NCBI GenBank assembly: GCA_949987705.1
Contig: OX465281.1
Coordinates: forward strand, 177,458,516 to 177,522,515
Length of the DNA stretch: 64,000 bases
Source: Thereva unica
Lineage: Eukaryota > Arthropoda > Insecta > Diptera > Therevidae
Direction: 5' to 3'
The position numbers and the translations under genes were made by a program. The notes below the pieces were generated by a model. It saw nothing but the letters and a program-made list of their open reading frames with translations. It was not told the origin of the DNA and made no database searches. Positions 21,821 through 34,170 of this stretch are shown here, one piece after another; the stretch's first letter is position 1, and each line of letters begins with the position of its first letter.

Positions 21821-22235
21821 CCCAGTGGGAAATGGAGTGCTCTAAGGACAATGGAGGAGCACTCCCATGGAAGCATGGAGTGCTCCCTTTCCGCTCCCTC
21901 TCCATATATTTTTTAACATTAGATGTCCGCCTAGGCTAGCACTCCATTTGAGCTCCCATAGGAGCACTCCTGCAACGATGTAGCTGGAGACAGAAAGGAG
22001 CATTATAGAGCTTTTTTAAATATCTACAGTAGAGGTCAACATTAAAGTACCATAAGAATTTTTCAGTAATTTTACGTTTTCAGTATAATAATGAGCCATG
22101 GCATCAATACAATTTTAAGTTTTGAGCTTGGCCTATTCAATTTCTTAAATAACTCCAATAATGCTCCCTTGGGAGTCCATTGAGAGCCCTCCAACTTCCC
22201 TCCCTTTGGGACTGCTCCCAATTTTTCCCGCTGGG
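21821..22235. mobile_element. 415-bp inverted-repeat element, CCCAGTGGGAAA ends
   Basis: Begins CCCAGTGGGAAA and ends TTTTTCCCGCTGGG. AT occurs on both sides. Copy A reads GTGCATATGCTATGG at about 4056-4070 with a single AT and no insertion, confirming the boundaries. GGAGTGCTCC and related motifs recur inside. No coding. The ends resemble those of 8995-9245. Confidence 0.8.
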
Positions 22236-22549
22236 ATATGCACGTGCACGCACACAAGTACCCCCACTTCGCAATGAGACCAACACCAATAATTACCCGC
22301 CAAGAATTTGAAAGAATTGATATATTTTAATTGCACCCCATCTATGACAAAGAATAGTGAGCACCATCTATGGCAATATTACATTACTCTTCGTTTTACC
22401 TATGATTATCAATTTCCAAATACAATTATCAATACAAAAAACATTTCATAAATAAACCTTCGAAACTTTATACATATCGTGCATTGGAATGTACCTCTTT
22501 ACGTAAGCATGAATAAATATGTTTATTGCCACATTCCTACAAGTTAGCG

Positions 22550-22690
22550 TTTGGAGTAATGGGAAAGCGCTAGATCGGGGTGCGAAAGGACCAGGGTTCG
22601 ATTGTATTTCACCATTTTGCGGCCGGGGATTGAACTTGGTTCCCCTGGGATAGGACTCCAGCGCCTTACCTCTAGGCTACCGATATATGG
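22550..22690. repeat. Two tRNA-like blocks in copy B
   Basis: The plus-strand block at 22551-22602 has GTTTGGAGTAATGGGAAAGC and a B-box-like GGGTTCGATT. The adjacent minus-strand block at 22611-22685 reads GGTAGCCTAGAGGTAAGG (A-box-like) then AAGTTCAATCCC (B-box-like). Neither folds into a full cloverleaf by eye, so these are tRNA-derived repeat parts. Confidence 0.6.
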
Positions 22691-22918
22691 ACTTTATTAG
22701 AAAACTCTTTTTTGTTGTTTAAATATACTTCTGGTTGAAATTTCCAGACCATTTTCTCAGTTTTTGGTCTTTTGACCAAGAGCTACATTTTGAGATATGG
22801 CCCAAGTCTGTAGCGACAGTACTTTCAGAGATGAAAGTAGGCTTCAGACGGACAGACAGACGGAAAGAGCCTCTGTATAAGCTTTTTTTTTTTTTTTTGA
22901 AAAAACTAAAAACTTAAG

Positions 22919-23903
22919 AATTAATAAACTATAAGTATGGCCCTTCAGTTATATTTACTTGCATATGAAAAAAACAATAGTGATATTGGGCCCTTTTTCA
23001 AATTCAGTGGTATTAAAAAACTATAAGTATGCCCTTTTTCAAATCCACTGGTATTAAAAAACTTAAGTATTGAAAAACTATAAGTAATGGCCCTTCACTT
23101 GGGTTTACTTGCATATGAAAAAAACAATAGTGATATTAGTATGGGCCCTTTTTCAAATTCACTGGTATTAAAAAAGTAAAAATTATCAAAAAAATTCTCT
23201 GAAACAATAAAGCTTTGACCAATTTTGGTTGATATGATACATCCGCCTGTAACGGACCCCGACCGAACGTTATGAAAGTCAAAAAACAACTCACCACAAT
23301 CCTCACGTTCCGTTCTTTTTTTGCACCCAGCACTCTCAAAAAATTTCAATCTTTTCGCCACCGTATGCGATTGTCACGGTGGCGGTCAAGGTTGCCCTTT
23401 CTTTTTTTTTGTGTTTTGTTTTACTTGCGTACCTTGCAAACCTCACGGTGGAAGTTTTTCCACAAACTACGGGCGTATCAGATTTCATCTGGGAATGTTA
23501 CATTTTCCGTTGTAGTGGATTTTTGTACATTAAAAATGGGAATTAGATAATTTTCCGGTTAGGATTTGTTATTCGCAGGGAGCTCATATTGCATCAAATT
23601 CATTAACTGCGAATTGATGTAAAAAGCCCCCTGTATGAAGGGATATGGGAATTTGTCTAAAGATTTCGTTTTTAACCAAGCCCCTTACAAATTCCGTATG
23701 TAACATTGTCAAGATATTGACGAGTGGGAATACTTTTACACTTAGAAAACTTATTCAGCAAAATAAATAAATAAAAAAACTGCTCCTTATCAGAGTTCAA
23801 TGACCTTATAGGTAGAGTCATTTTAGTTAAATTCATAAATTCATCAACTTTTGCAAACTGTGAAAACACGGATGAGTTACTGGATATGGATTGAAGTGAT
23901 ATT
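22919..23903. other. Local duplications, no gene
   Basis: Segments AACTATAAGTATGGCCC and GGGCCCTTTTTCAAATTCA recur near 22930, 22990, 23080 and 23145, a small irregular direct repeat. No coding-like frame with a known domain. Confidence 0.55.
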
Positions 23904-24505
23904 AACTTCCCAGTATAGGAAGTTATTGTAATCGGTCCGAAAATCGAAATCGAAATTTTCGACGTATTTTCATCTTTCAAGGTCCCAGGAGCATTTTAAG
24001 CAAAAAATTGGGAGGAAGTATGTGTGTGTTGTGTATGTGTGTGTGTGCGTACGGATGTGGTAATTTTTTCATGCACGATATCGGGCGAACCAAAACTGAT
24101 GTCGACTTCGTTGAGGTGTCGTTCGAAGCGTATTAACCGAAATATGATCTGAAAAGATTTTCATAAAATTCGGTGGAGCTGTTTTTTTGTTTAAGCGGCG
24201 TAAGTGATTTTTGTACCTGCAAGATATCGCCCGAACCACGAAAGATATTGACTTATTTGAGGTGCCGTTCGAAGCGTATTAGCAACAATATAATCTGAAA
24301 AGATTTTTATAATATTCGGTCGAGCCGTTTTTTTTTGTGTAAACGACGTTCGTGAATTTTGTACCTGCACGATACCGCGCGAACCAAAAACTATATAGAC
24401 TTCTTTGACGTGCCGTTCGAAGAGTATTAACCAAAATATGATCTGAAAAGATTTTCATAAAATTCGGTCGAACCGTTTTTTTTTTGTTTAAACGGCGCAC
24501 AGTGG
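23904..24505 (+). repeat. Repeat with about 147-bp internal units, copy 1
   Basis: Starts near GGAAGTTATTGTAATCGG, then a GT-rich microsatellite (about 24005-24050), then three diverged units each carrying CACGATATCGNGCGAACC, GTTCGAAGCGTATTA and GATCTGAAAAGATTTT. The reverse-oriented partner is at 58955-59680. No coding; class unknown. Confidence 0.75.
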
Positions 24506-26159
24506 GGCCCGCTCATAGAAGGTTCTGCTCAAAACTCAATTTTCAAAATTTCGAAATTTTTCAAAAAAATCAAAATAAACCACCTTCGCAAATAAATATT
24601 AAAAAAAGTGCATTTCATCGCATTAGTTTTCATTATTACTGAAATAATCGCGAAAACCCCCTAAAAAGGTTTTTTTGCATTTTTATGGGTGACGCCCTAA
24701 TTTTAGGGCCGCGGGACCTCAATTTTCGTGATCAGCGATACCAAAAACCTTCAGGGTTCGATTTTCTTAACGATATTATTTTGGAACACCCCCCTCCCGT
24801 GTTTTGAATGGACTATAAAACATTTGTGCCCAACAGCAACGATAGATGCAGGAAGTATAGTGACGAGTCTACTGACGGATTTGATACAAATACTATTTGA
24901 AAATATCAATATTTATGAATTCCTATTTACATTAAAACCTAAAACCGAAGAAAATGTTCTATAACAACTGAAATATTTTTGATTGAAAATAGTTTAAAAA
25001 TCGCTTAAAAACTGCATCAAGTGAGGTTCCATATGTCGCGGTACTTTTGTCTGTTTAGGCATTTCACTCCCAGGAACGTTCCTCGCCCACTTTGTGGATG
25101 AAAATAGAAGTGGGGTGGTACCTCTTATCATCCGAACTTTTCCCTTCATCCACAAAGTTCGGACGTGCCGTTTCGGATGAAAAATTAATAATGAAATCAT
25201 CACTCAAAATCTTTGGGATATCGTTGAAGTTTCGATCAAAGTCTAGAAATAACAACTCTTTCATCTTCATACAAAATTTGCCCCCGTTAGTTGTGTGCGT
25301 TCATATATGAACATCACTGCTGAGCATATTTCGTGAGCTCGGCAAGACAAAGCCAGATTCTCTCTTTTCGATCAAGTTTGCAGAACAGAAAAGGAAAGAC
25401 AATTGAGTCAGCCGTTTTCTTTCATAAATCAAAACAAACGAAAAAATATGTACCAATCCTTTATAAAAACTCATAAAAGTTTCCGCTGTTTAGTTGTGTG
25501 CAAACGCGTATAAAAATGTTGCATTCTCTCTCTGATAGCCTGACTTGGTCATTTGAAGAACTTGTGCATATACCTAGCTGTTCGCCTTTCACTAACTAAC
25601 CATATGAAGATGAAAGACTTGTTAATTTCTAGACTTTGGTTTCGACCTAGTAAATTTGAGCCTTGGGAAATGGAGGTGCTCATGTATAAATTCCATTATT
25701 TCGGGTAAAATTTTATGCGGTGAAGCATAAATAACCACTATAAAATTTATTTCTCCATTTTCTGCCGTGGATTTGTTATCTGCGGTAAAACCTATGGGAT
25801 GCCACAGCGAGGGAGACGCAATCTCCACAGGAAGCATGGCGTGGACCAGAACGCTCAGAGCTTAGGGGTGCCAAACTGAATGATCTTGGCTCCTAATCGG
25901 GACCAATTGAGAGAACACTTAGGAGAGGCCAGAACCGGAAATTGTTGTAGAGCCGTTAAAGAAGAAGATCTGCCTACACACATTTCATGGTGATTTATCG
26001 TGACATAACGTTTTTGGTATGTCTGGATGAAATGTTAAAACTTTAGCGAAGTTCTCATCTTATTCTTCATTTTTCATCAAGGTTTCTGATAAAGTACTAC
26101 CTTCATTTTTTACAACTTAGTCATCTAACTCTTGTATACAAGTATACGTTCGCATATAT
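24506..26159. other. No gene recognised
   Basis: Short frames only. A small hairpin forms from CTTTGTGGATGAA at about 25090 and TTCATCCACAAAG at about 25146. Nothing else stood out. Confidence 0.45.
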
Positions 26160-26407
26160 CGAGGGTTTCCTGCCAAAAGGGCGTATCAACCAAAACATGG
26201 ATTTAGAGGATTCAATAAAAACATTTAAAAATTCGGTGTATTTTTTTTTCATATCATCGAAAATAAATGTTTTTAGGCGTATGTTTTGGATACTTTTATT
26301 CACTTGATGGATACGACCAGTCTGATGGATACGACCTGGCTCTAAGAAAAAGTTATACGCCCAAAATCGCGATTTTGTGGATACGCCCTTCTGGCAGGAA
26401 ACCCTCG
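26160..26407. mobile_element. 248-bp inverted-repeat element, CGAGGGTTTCCTGCC ends
   Basis: About 28-bp inverted ends CGAGGGTTTCCTGCCAAAAG (left) and its near complement ending GGCAGGAAACCCTCG (right), with ATAT-like flanks. GATACG(A/C)C motifs recur inside. No coding capacity. Confidence 0.75.
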
Positions 26408-26623
26408 ATATGTTTTATTAATCTAGCGAAAGTATTGATAATCCTGGTTTATTTTAACTCGAGTAAAAATAATTTTGTTGGCTAATTTTCTTAAAAGCAT
26501 ACACGCGGTGCACCTAGTACGTATAGCGAACAAGCGGGCATGAAGCTTCTAACGGAGCGTAAGCGCTTTACTGCTTCAAATGGTGCTTTAAAAGGCCTTT
26601 CGAAGAATTTTTATTTATTTTTT

Positions 26624-27601
26624 TAGTCTACATAATCGACATCCAACTGATTTGCGGAAAGTAGGCTGTTGAAATCAATCAAGGCAAGCTTAGATGAGAG
26701 TTCATTAAAGTTAGCCTTCATAAAGTTGAAGGAGTGAATTACCGCCTCCGGACAAGGATTGTTCTTTGAATTGAAGCAGTAATTTAGCAGGAGAGAGGGT
26801 GCTAATTGTCAACGGACGTCATGACTATTGTACTGGGTTCAAAAATCATGTTTCCTGAGTCAGTAAAGAATACAAGATCCAACTGCCTCCCTAACACATT
26901 AGTCACACCACTCATTTGATTCAGACCGAGTGAGAATAAGGAATTGAGAAAACAGGATTCCTTAGAATTAATATTGCCTTCAGGGAGGTAGTTATCGTCA
27001 ACTTCGTCAAATACCCACTGAATATTGGGTAAATTGAAGTCCCCCAGTAGAAGTAGTTCATCCCCAGTGTTCATCATACTCAGGCTATAATCAACACAAG
27101 AGATGAGAATATCATAGAGGCTTTTACCTCCATCGTCAAGTGTGCTAATCAAATCATATCTGGTTGGATATAGCAGCACAGCAGGAATAGATTAGATTTA
27201 GAGAAGGAAATCTTGAGAGCGACAAGCACCATGTCCAAGTGGTTAGAAAAACTAAGAAGCGTAATTGGGTTACAATTAAGGTGACTGCGGCAAGCAAGAA
27301 GTACGCCGCCCCCACGAGCTTCCGAGTCAGTGTGACGATCCCTCCGAAACACTTGGTAGGAGGAATCGAAGAGTTCAGCATTAAGAATGCCTTCATGGAG
27401 CCAGGTTTCAGTGAATGCAATGACATCAAACCCGCTAGCCGTCGATGCATGAAGGATGTCGTTAGTTTTTGACCTTGTTTCCCTTACGTTCTGGTGTCTG
27501 GCGTCTCGAGTTTTTTGACATCTGTGGAGCGCTCGGAGTAGAAACATTTGCATGAAAGGCTCGGGTACGGGTACGCGGGACAAAGAGCTTGGAAAGAGCA
27601 C
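26624..27601 (-). pseudogene. Non-LTR ORF2 start: APE endonuclease only
   Basis: Reads SKTNDILHASTASGFDVIAF, a TETWLH active-site block and RGGGVLLACRS, then after a frameshift near 27165 DELLLLGDFNLPNIQW and NQMSGVTNVLGRQLDLVF. These are apurinic endonuclease motifs that nick target DNA. The linker NFNELSSKLALIDFNSLLS extends to about 26630, where the match stops. No reverse transcriptase follows, so the element is cut on its 3' side. The frame overlaps the end of ORF1. Confidence 0.8.
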
Positions 27602-28571
27602 CAGCAGGCCAGAAGCCAGGATCTAAGAGAGTCTCGGCAATAACAGGCGGGGCAGACAAAACAAAAGAAGCAACAGGCTTTGAAGCCTTGCTGACTTTTC
27701 TACAAGAAACGGTTCCTGGGTCTATAGATTTTGTCCTTAAGTAATCACACATAGTTTCTGTCCCAGTTTCAGGAGAAAATCTCGAGATGAAGATATTTAA
27801 GGGTCTCGGTATCGTAACCAAAGGGGTGCGCTGCTCCAGGGGAGCAGTAACTTCAGTTACCGGAGGATTGACCACTATGAGCGGCGGAGAGGTTGATACC
27901 GAGACCGACCCAGAGGTCAACTCCGACCCTGGAACACGGGGAAAGGAGCTCAAAGAGATATCGTCACAAATGGTGGCTTAGCGATTTCGATTATTCCCGC
28001 GACTTTTACGACGCGCCTTCATACTACTACTTGGCACGATGGGATTGTTGACTACCTGTTGCAAGACAGCATTCTCCGTAAGAGAAGCAGCCGTGGAGCA
28101 GGCTGAAGACAAAAGTTTCTCCCCAGCAAGCAGGGCGCAAACAGATGCAGCTGCCGCAGAGGAGGTGTTCTTCTTATCATAGACGCTCTCCAATCTTAAA
28201 GACAGAGAGGTCAGGGCATTGTGATTTTTCACCACTGCAGATGACAGCGACTCAACATCAGCCCGAACACGCTTGGTGTTCCTTTTGATATCATCCAATA
28301 AAGGATGAATTGAAGCTGAGGGGTTAAAAGTGCAGGAGGAAGAATTGGCGACCGGATTAAGTATCACCGAATGTATGTCGTCTAACGACTCTAATGTAGT
28401 TGCAACTCGGGAAGAAAGTTCCTGGAATTTATCAACCAGGGAACCCGAATTGGTCACAACAGCAACTAGAGTGTCAGACAACGTATCAAGCCGGACATTG
28501 ATGAATTGGACATCGTCAGCTAACATCTGAAAATGCGAGATGTTGCCTGAGAAGGAGCTAAGACGATCCAT
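27462..28571 (-). pseudogene. Non-LTR ORF1, coiled-coil and C-terminal part
   Basis: One frame runs from 28571 to 27462 with a single TAA at 27978-27980. The first half (MDRLSSFSG...) is rich in heptad-like Leu/Val and fits a coiled coil. The second half has FISRFSPETGTETMCDYL and then LLDPGFWPAGALSKLF, a motif at the end of ORF1 proteins in the CR1/Jockey group. These proteins bind element RNA. The stop is the only break in this part. Confidence 0.75.
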
Positions 28572-28578
28572 GACTTTC

Positions 28579-28800
28579 TCATGACCAACGAGAAAAACCT
28601 TTCATCAGCCTTAAAACATGACAGGGTTTGAGGTCAGAGCACTCCCCACAAGTAGACCCTCTACGGGGCGAAAATTTGCTACTGACTTTAGCATTGAGGC
28701 AGGAAGGATGAGAAATGCCTCCACAAACCCCATCGCAGGAAATCCCATCACAGGCGATTTCCAAAGAACACATCTGGCAAAGCTGATGACTCGCCATGAA
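28579..28800 (-). pseudogene. Non-LTR ORF1 N-terminus, PHD-like zinc finger
   Basis: Short frame from 28797 with CQMCSLEIACDGISCDGVCG and a later CGECSDL. The Cys spacing is like the PHD-type finger found at the start of ORF1 in CR1/Jockey-group elements. It is out of frame with the rest of ORF1 by one indel near 28580. Confidence 0.7.
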
Positions 28801-29579
28801 AGAGGAAAGTAATTTCTAATTATGATAATTTTTTTTTAAACAACTAAAATAGATGCAAAATAGGCTGATATTTTTCTAAAAGTTAGTTTTTTGCATAAAC
28901 TTAGGCTAAAAATTATTAAGGAATGCAGGCTGAATATGGAATGAAGCAGTGCCTCTTATCACAAAGTTTGACAAGAAGAACATTTAAAAAGAGAATTGGA
29001 AAAAACCCTTTCAAAATCAAAAATAAACATTGATAAATAAACTGGCACTAATAAGTAAAGTAACAACAACAAACGTCACTTAATAACACTAATTAGTATC
29101 AATTTCACTTAATATTATTAACCAGAACAGCAAAAATGTATTCTAGGAACCACGCACGCACAACATGTCTACCTTCACCAGAAATTTGACTGATTTTCAC
29201 AAAAAAACTAGTAAGATGTTGTGCCTAGAGACTAGCCACTAAATACGCTTTTTCATGGTATTCTTTCTGTTGAATAACACTTCAGACTGGATGACAATAT
29301 ATTAAGTGGAGATTGTGAAGAATCGCAAAAACATTCAAACAGCAATTCATGGAGATGCTGCTGAAATAATTATACAATAATTACCCGCCAAGAATTTGAA
29401 AGAATTGATATATTTTAATTGCACCCATGGGCGCCGGGAGGGGGGTGCAAGGGGGTGCACTTGCACCCCCCTGGCTTTTAAACTAAATGCCTAAATAGAC
29501 TACAAATTTAAGATTATATGAGAGGCCAAATCATTAGTAAATAAATCAAAGAATTAATGAAGTTAATGTAACTTTATAA

Positions 29580-32500
29580 TCTTTGTGCCCCTTTAATCCC
29601 TCATGGGACATAGGGCGGAAACAGTTGCCCTCCAGCGGACTCTGTTTTGCGCGACAGCTCTCAGCTCTGACCAGGATCTCCCAGTTGTTGCGGCCTCTGC
29701 TAGTAGGGTCCTCCTCCACGTTGTTCTAGGTCTTCCAACTCGACGGGATCCTTGCGGGTTCCAGTCAAGGGCCTTTTTGGCTAGGTTTTCGTTATCGCGT
29801 CGCAAGGTGTGGCCAACCCAATTCCATTTCCTTCGCCTGATTTGGTCCTCTATCCTTTCTTGGCCGGCACGGCGCCATAGCTCTTCATTTGAAATTCTAT
29901 CTTGCCAGCGAAATTTTAGGATACGACGCAGGCATCTGTTGATGAAGACTTGTAGGCGCCCTGTGATGAATTGGGTGACTTTCCATGTTTCGCAACCGTA
30001 CAAAAGAACTGCCTTAACGTTGGAGTTGAACAGCCGCAATTTGGTGTTAGTTGAGATCTCCGTTGATCTCCATATGCGGAACAGGCATGCATATGCGCCT
30101 CGTGCTTTATTTATTCTGGAACTGACGTCTTCTTCTGCACCGCCATTTTCGGTAATAATGCTACCGAGGTAGCAGAATTTATCTACCAGTTCCACGTCAC
30201 GGTTATTCAGCGCAGTTCGTTCAAGTGTGTTTGCATTTATCCGCATTTCTTTGGTTTTGTTCGGATTCAGCCTTAAGCCTGCTAGACTACTTTCTGTTGC
30301 CAAATTGTTTAACATGTTTTTTAGCTCCTGATGTCTGTGGGCCAGCAAACAGATATCATCCGCGTAGTCGAGGTCCTTAAGGCGATCTAGCAAACCCCAT
30401 TGTATGCCGCCTGTTCTACTATCTAGAGCGCCGACAAGAATGTCATTTATTACTATAAGAAATAGTAATGGCGAAAGTAGACATCCTTGTCGTACTCCTG
30501 AATTCACCTCGAAGCTGTCGGATAATTTTCCATTATGGAGAACTCTGCATTACGAATTGTTGTAAAGGGCTTTTATCAATTCTATTATTTTATCAGGCAG
30601 TCCACGTCGCCGTAATGCCTGCCATATAAAGCTCCTATTAACCGAGTCGAACGCTTTCTCATAATCTACGAAAGCAAGGTAAAGGGGGGATCGGAATTCA
30701 GTAGACTGCTCCACTATGATTCTCAAGGTGTTAATATGGTCTATACATGAGCGGCCCTTCCTGAATCCGGCCTGCTGCCTTCTAAGCGTTCGGTCTACTG
30801 CCTCTCTTATCCTTGATAATATAACGTGGGACAGGATTTTACCCACAGTAGATAATAGACAGATGCCTCTCCAGTTGTCGCATATTGTTAGGTCCCCCTT
30901 TTTGGGTATTTTGACTATGATACCTTCCGTCCAATCCTCCGGAAAGGTACAGGTGTTCCATGCTATTTCCAGGATTGGCTGAAGCGCATCTGCTATGAGG
31001 CTTGAATCGGCTTTCAACAATTCTGGCGGGATGCCATCTTTTCCAGCTGCTTTACCATTGGCCATCGCATGAATTGCGGTTACTATTTCCGTCTTGGATG
31101 GGCCCCGGGTGTTGATTCTTATCGGCTGTGCATTGTTGCTGTTTTCCTGAGGTTCTTGTGCAAGTGAACCATTCAGGGCGGCGAAGAAGTAATCTCTCCA
31201 TCTTTGGAGTTGCTCCTCGTCGCTGCACAACAGCCTTCCATCCTCACTCTTAACGGCATGTTTTTTAGTAGAGTGCTTTCCCGAGAGCTGTTTAGTAATT
31301 TGGTACAGCACTTTACTGTTGCCTGTGTTTGCCGCGTTTTCCGCTTTTTCTGCGAGCTCATTTATCTGCTGCCTTTTATCACGCCGCACACTTCTCTTTA
31401 CTTCCCGGTGTAATTGGGAATATTCCCGTTCAAGTTGGTGACGTCTTTCCGGGTCGCTTGTAGAGTTTACGTTATTTTTGAGGGCCCTCCTGCGTTCTAT
31501 TTTTTGCCAGGTAGTGTCCGAGATCCAATGTTGCATGTTTCTCTGGACATAACCGACGCTCGTTTCCGCAGCCGTCAATATAGCGCCCTTTGTTCTACTC
31601 CACAGCTCTTCAATATTTGTGTCGTCAGAAACGGTTTGCTGGTTTAATATTTGCTGCAGGTTTCCAGCAAATTCTCGCTTTTTAGCGGTCTCCTGCAGAA
31701 GGTCAACGTTAAACCGTCTACGGTTTATAACATCGCGTTGAACGTTTCTGATTGCAGCGATTCTAAGGCGAATAGTTGCTACTACCAAATGGTGGTCGCT
31801 TCTAGTGTCCGCTCCCCTGAAGCTCCTGACATCCTCCAGAATGGTTCTCCATCTGCGGCTGACGGCCACGTGATCTATCTGATTTCTCGTTCTACCATCG
31901 GGTGATACCCAGGTCTCTTTGTGTATCTTCTTGTGGCAAAAGTAAGTTCCACCTACCATGAGTTGATGGGAACTACAAAAGTCAACGAAAAGCTCACCAT
32001 TGTTATTGGTAACCTGGCTTAGGCCTTGTTTTCCAATTGTTTGTTCAAGACCGGTGTTGTCGCGGCCGATTTGTGCGTTTAAGTCACCCATTAATACAAT
32101 GATGTCTCCCCTTGGAATAGAGCGAAAAACCTCATTCAGTCGCATATAGAACTCGTCTTTGATGTCATCTTCTGCGTCTTCAGTTGGAGCATAGCATTGG
32201 ACTACCGTAGTACTTCTTAGTCTGGTATGCAGGCGCACGGTAATAATCCTCTCAGAAACTGGTGACCAGCTAATGAGGCTGGACCTGGCTTCTTTGGTGA
32301 GTATTACGCCAACGCCACTCCTACGGCTTTCAGTTACATTTCTCCCAGAATATAAGAAGGACTCACCATTTGGGCAGATATGTTCCCCCGCATCGGGCCA
32401 TCTGGTCTCGCTAAGTCCCATGATCTTGATTTTATATCTATTCATCTCGTTGAGGACTTCATCCAGCCGTCCCTCAGCAAGCATTGTTCTCACATTCCAT

Positions 32501-32630
32501 GATCCGATTCGTGTCCTTGTTCGAAAAGCAAAGGTCGTCGTCGTGTTGTCCATCCGGTTCCGAGGCATTGTTTGCCGATTCGTAGCAATGGTGATTTTTA
32601 TGGGAGCGGGTTGCTAACCCTCAGCCCAGA
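29580..32630 (-). mobile_element. Nearly full-length RTE-like non-LTR element
   Basis: About 3.05 kb, the usual size for this clade, lying inside the hAT element between the transposase C-terminus and the hAT left end. Its 3' end reads GAGGGATTAAAGGGGCACAA, shared with the 88-bp copy at 14947. The 5' end is near the GGGCTGAGGGTTAGCAACCC stretch. A target duplication was not resolved. Confidence 0.8.
29593..32568 (-). pseudogene. RTE-like endonuclease-reverse transcriptase, one stop
   Basis: A single frame of about 992 codons with one TAA at 30550-30552. Endonuclease motifs: GSWNVRTM, GLSETRW, LMGDLNAQIG and TRSDHHLVVA. RT motifs: NGKAAGKDGIPPELLK, AFVDYEKAFDSVN, then after the stop SGVRQGCLLSPLLF and YADDICLLA, with a C-terminal LRRILKFRWQDRISNEELW region. 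All catalytic blocks remain. The protein would nick DNA and copy element RNA onto it. It resembles the sequences annotated as craniofacial development protein 2-like, which derive from RTE/BovB endonucleases. The ATG at 32568 follows upstream element sequence and is a reasonable start. Confidence 0.9.
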
Positions 32631-32847
32631 TGTACCTACATAATTAGTACATATAATTATTATTATTTTAAATAATATTATATTGACTATATTTTGATAT
32701 ATTTTGTTTTCCTTTTAATTTAATTAAAAAACAATACTCAGTCATTAATATCTATAGATACCATAAAGTTATTTTCTTCACCTTTCGAACAAAAGCCTCA
32801 TTCGTCTTGGTTGTTGTCCAAATTCGTTGATAACGCTGTTTATGAAT

Positions 32848-33087
32848 TCAGGATCTTTTTGCACTCTTTTTTTGTGGACGCTGTGGAAGCCTTGCATTTC
32901 CCATCGTAGACCGATTCCAAAGTTTTACGCGACGTAACGTGCTAAATGAGCGTTCGATACTGCATGTTGTTGCTGGAAGAGTAAGACCAATCTCGATTGC
33001 CTCAGCTACTGCTGGATGAAATGGCGTTGCCTTAGAAATCGAATCTGCATATTCCAAGGATTCGTTTGGGAACAGACCACATTTCAT
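32848..33087 (-). pseudogene. hAT transposase C-terminal dimerisation region
   Basis: Frame contains LPATTCSIERSFSTLRRVK then WNRSTMGNARL, the conserved hAT family C-terminal dimerisation motif. It ends about 220 bp before the RTE 5' end. Belongs to the same gene as 33138-34170. Confidence 0.85.
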
Positions 33088-33137
33088 ACCAAGTAATAGC
33101 CTCGGTCATAAAATTTGGTAAAATAGGGCCATAAAGG

Positions 33138-34170
33138 CTATTTATCTTTTCTGCGATTGTGTTTATCCAACATTTTCATAGCTTCCGGACGAAGTTGCAT
33201 AAGCGAAAATGCATTTTCGTGGATAGAAGGGAACCGGTCCCGCAAAGAAGAAATAAGAGAGTCTAAATAAGGAATAAATATAGAACGTCTGAAGAAGTCT
33301 TCTACACTTTCAGACGGATGATTTGATCTGTGCTTCTGCCTTGCAGTAACTCGAGGGAGTTTTATTTCAACATCTAATTCATCAAATGTGTTGAGCTTTT
33401 GCGAAGATGGCTGAGAACTCTGTCGAGGCGTCATTATGGTGAGAATGGAACAATTCTGATAATTTATCAATATGATCGTGTACTGTCTTTATATTCATGT
33501 TTACTTCCTGAAGTTTATTACAAACGGGTTCAAGCTTAGCCGAGTAACTAGCGATTACAAGGAGCGTTATGACATATGTACATTGGAGTTTTGCAGTCCC
33601 GTAGAGTTGATGTGCTTTTCCTTTTACTTTTGTTTTCGAATTGGGTGCGTTTTCCGAAAGATCTTTCAAAGCTTCTGTGATAGTTGCAAAGTTCTCCGAA
33701 AATACTCTGATGCTTTTGTATTTTGCTGACCACCGTGTTTCACAAAACAGAGGGACATTACGGATCTTGTGACGTCATAATGTACTCTCTCTGAAAAAAA
33801 TGATGATTTCCTTTGTTGTAGCAGAGGTATTTCTTACTTCGCAAACATCATTTATGTCATTAATGACAAGATTCAAAATATGGTTGGCACAGTGGAAGAA
33901 TAACGCCATTGGATATTTGTCATTAATTTGTTTTTGAACACCGCTAATATGACCAGCCATTGCAGCACACCCATCATATCCTTGGCCAACAAGTCGATTT
34001 AAATCCAAGTTACAATCGTCCAGAAATTTGAGAATAGTTTCTGCAATATATTTGGAGTTTAATTCTTCCAAAGGTACATATCTCAAGAATTCTTTACAAA
34101 TTATTGGTTTTCCATTTTGTTGATCGCAGCGGAGATAACGAACACCAATTGATAACTGTTCAATTCCACT
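33138..34170 (-). pseudogene. hAT transposase central part, frameshifted
   Basis: From about 34170 the reading gives GVRYLRCDQQNGKPIICKEF, LVGQGYDGCAAMAGHISGV, FFHCANHILNL, then after a frameshift near 33780 an ETRWSAKY-like block and further residues to 33138. These match the RNase-H-like core with its CxxH block in Zaphod/P52rIPK-like hAT transposases. The N-terminal zinc finger is not found: upstream sequence to 35386 is AT-rich and non-coding. Several indels inactivate it. Confidence 0.8.

Larger units (their letters stand above)
20760..22918 (+). repeat. Long repeat family, copy B
   Basis: Forward copy running from GCTTTTTCATGGTATTC to the poly-T at about 22883-22900. It contains the CCTCGGTTCCCAGATC element at 21182-21482, an A-tract near 21509, and an insertion at 21821-22235. 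Near 22600 it lacks about 570 bp that copy C has (35690-36268), with ATT at the deletion junction. Right-hand blocks from GCGGCCGGGGATTGAAC to GAGCCTCTGTATAAGC match copy C at 36280-36540. Confidence 0.8.

Noticed and set aside
24520..24560. hAT-like CAGTGGGGCCC start
   Set aside because: No matching opposite end or 8-bp duplication was found downstream.
25085..25160. Inverted repeat CTTTGTGGATGAA
   Set aside because: Only about 13 bp with no flanking duplication; too weak for an element.
29603..30172. 189-codon plus-strand frame
   Set aside because: Antisense shadow of the RTE reverse transcriptase C-terminus.
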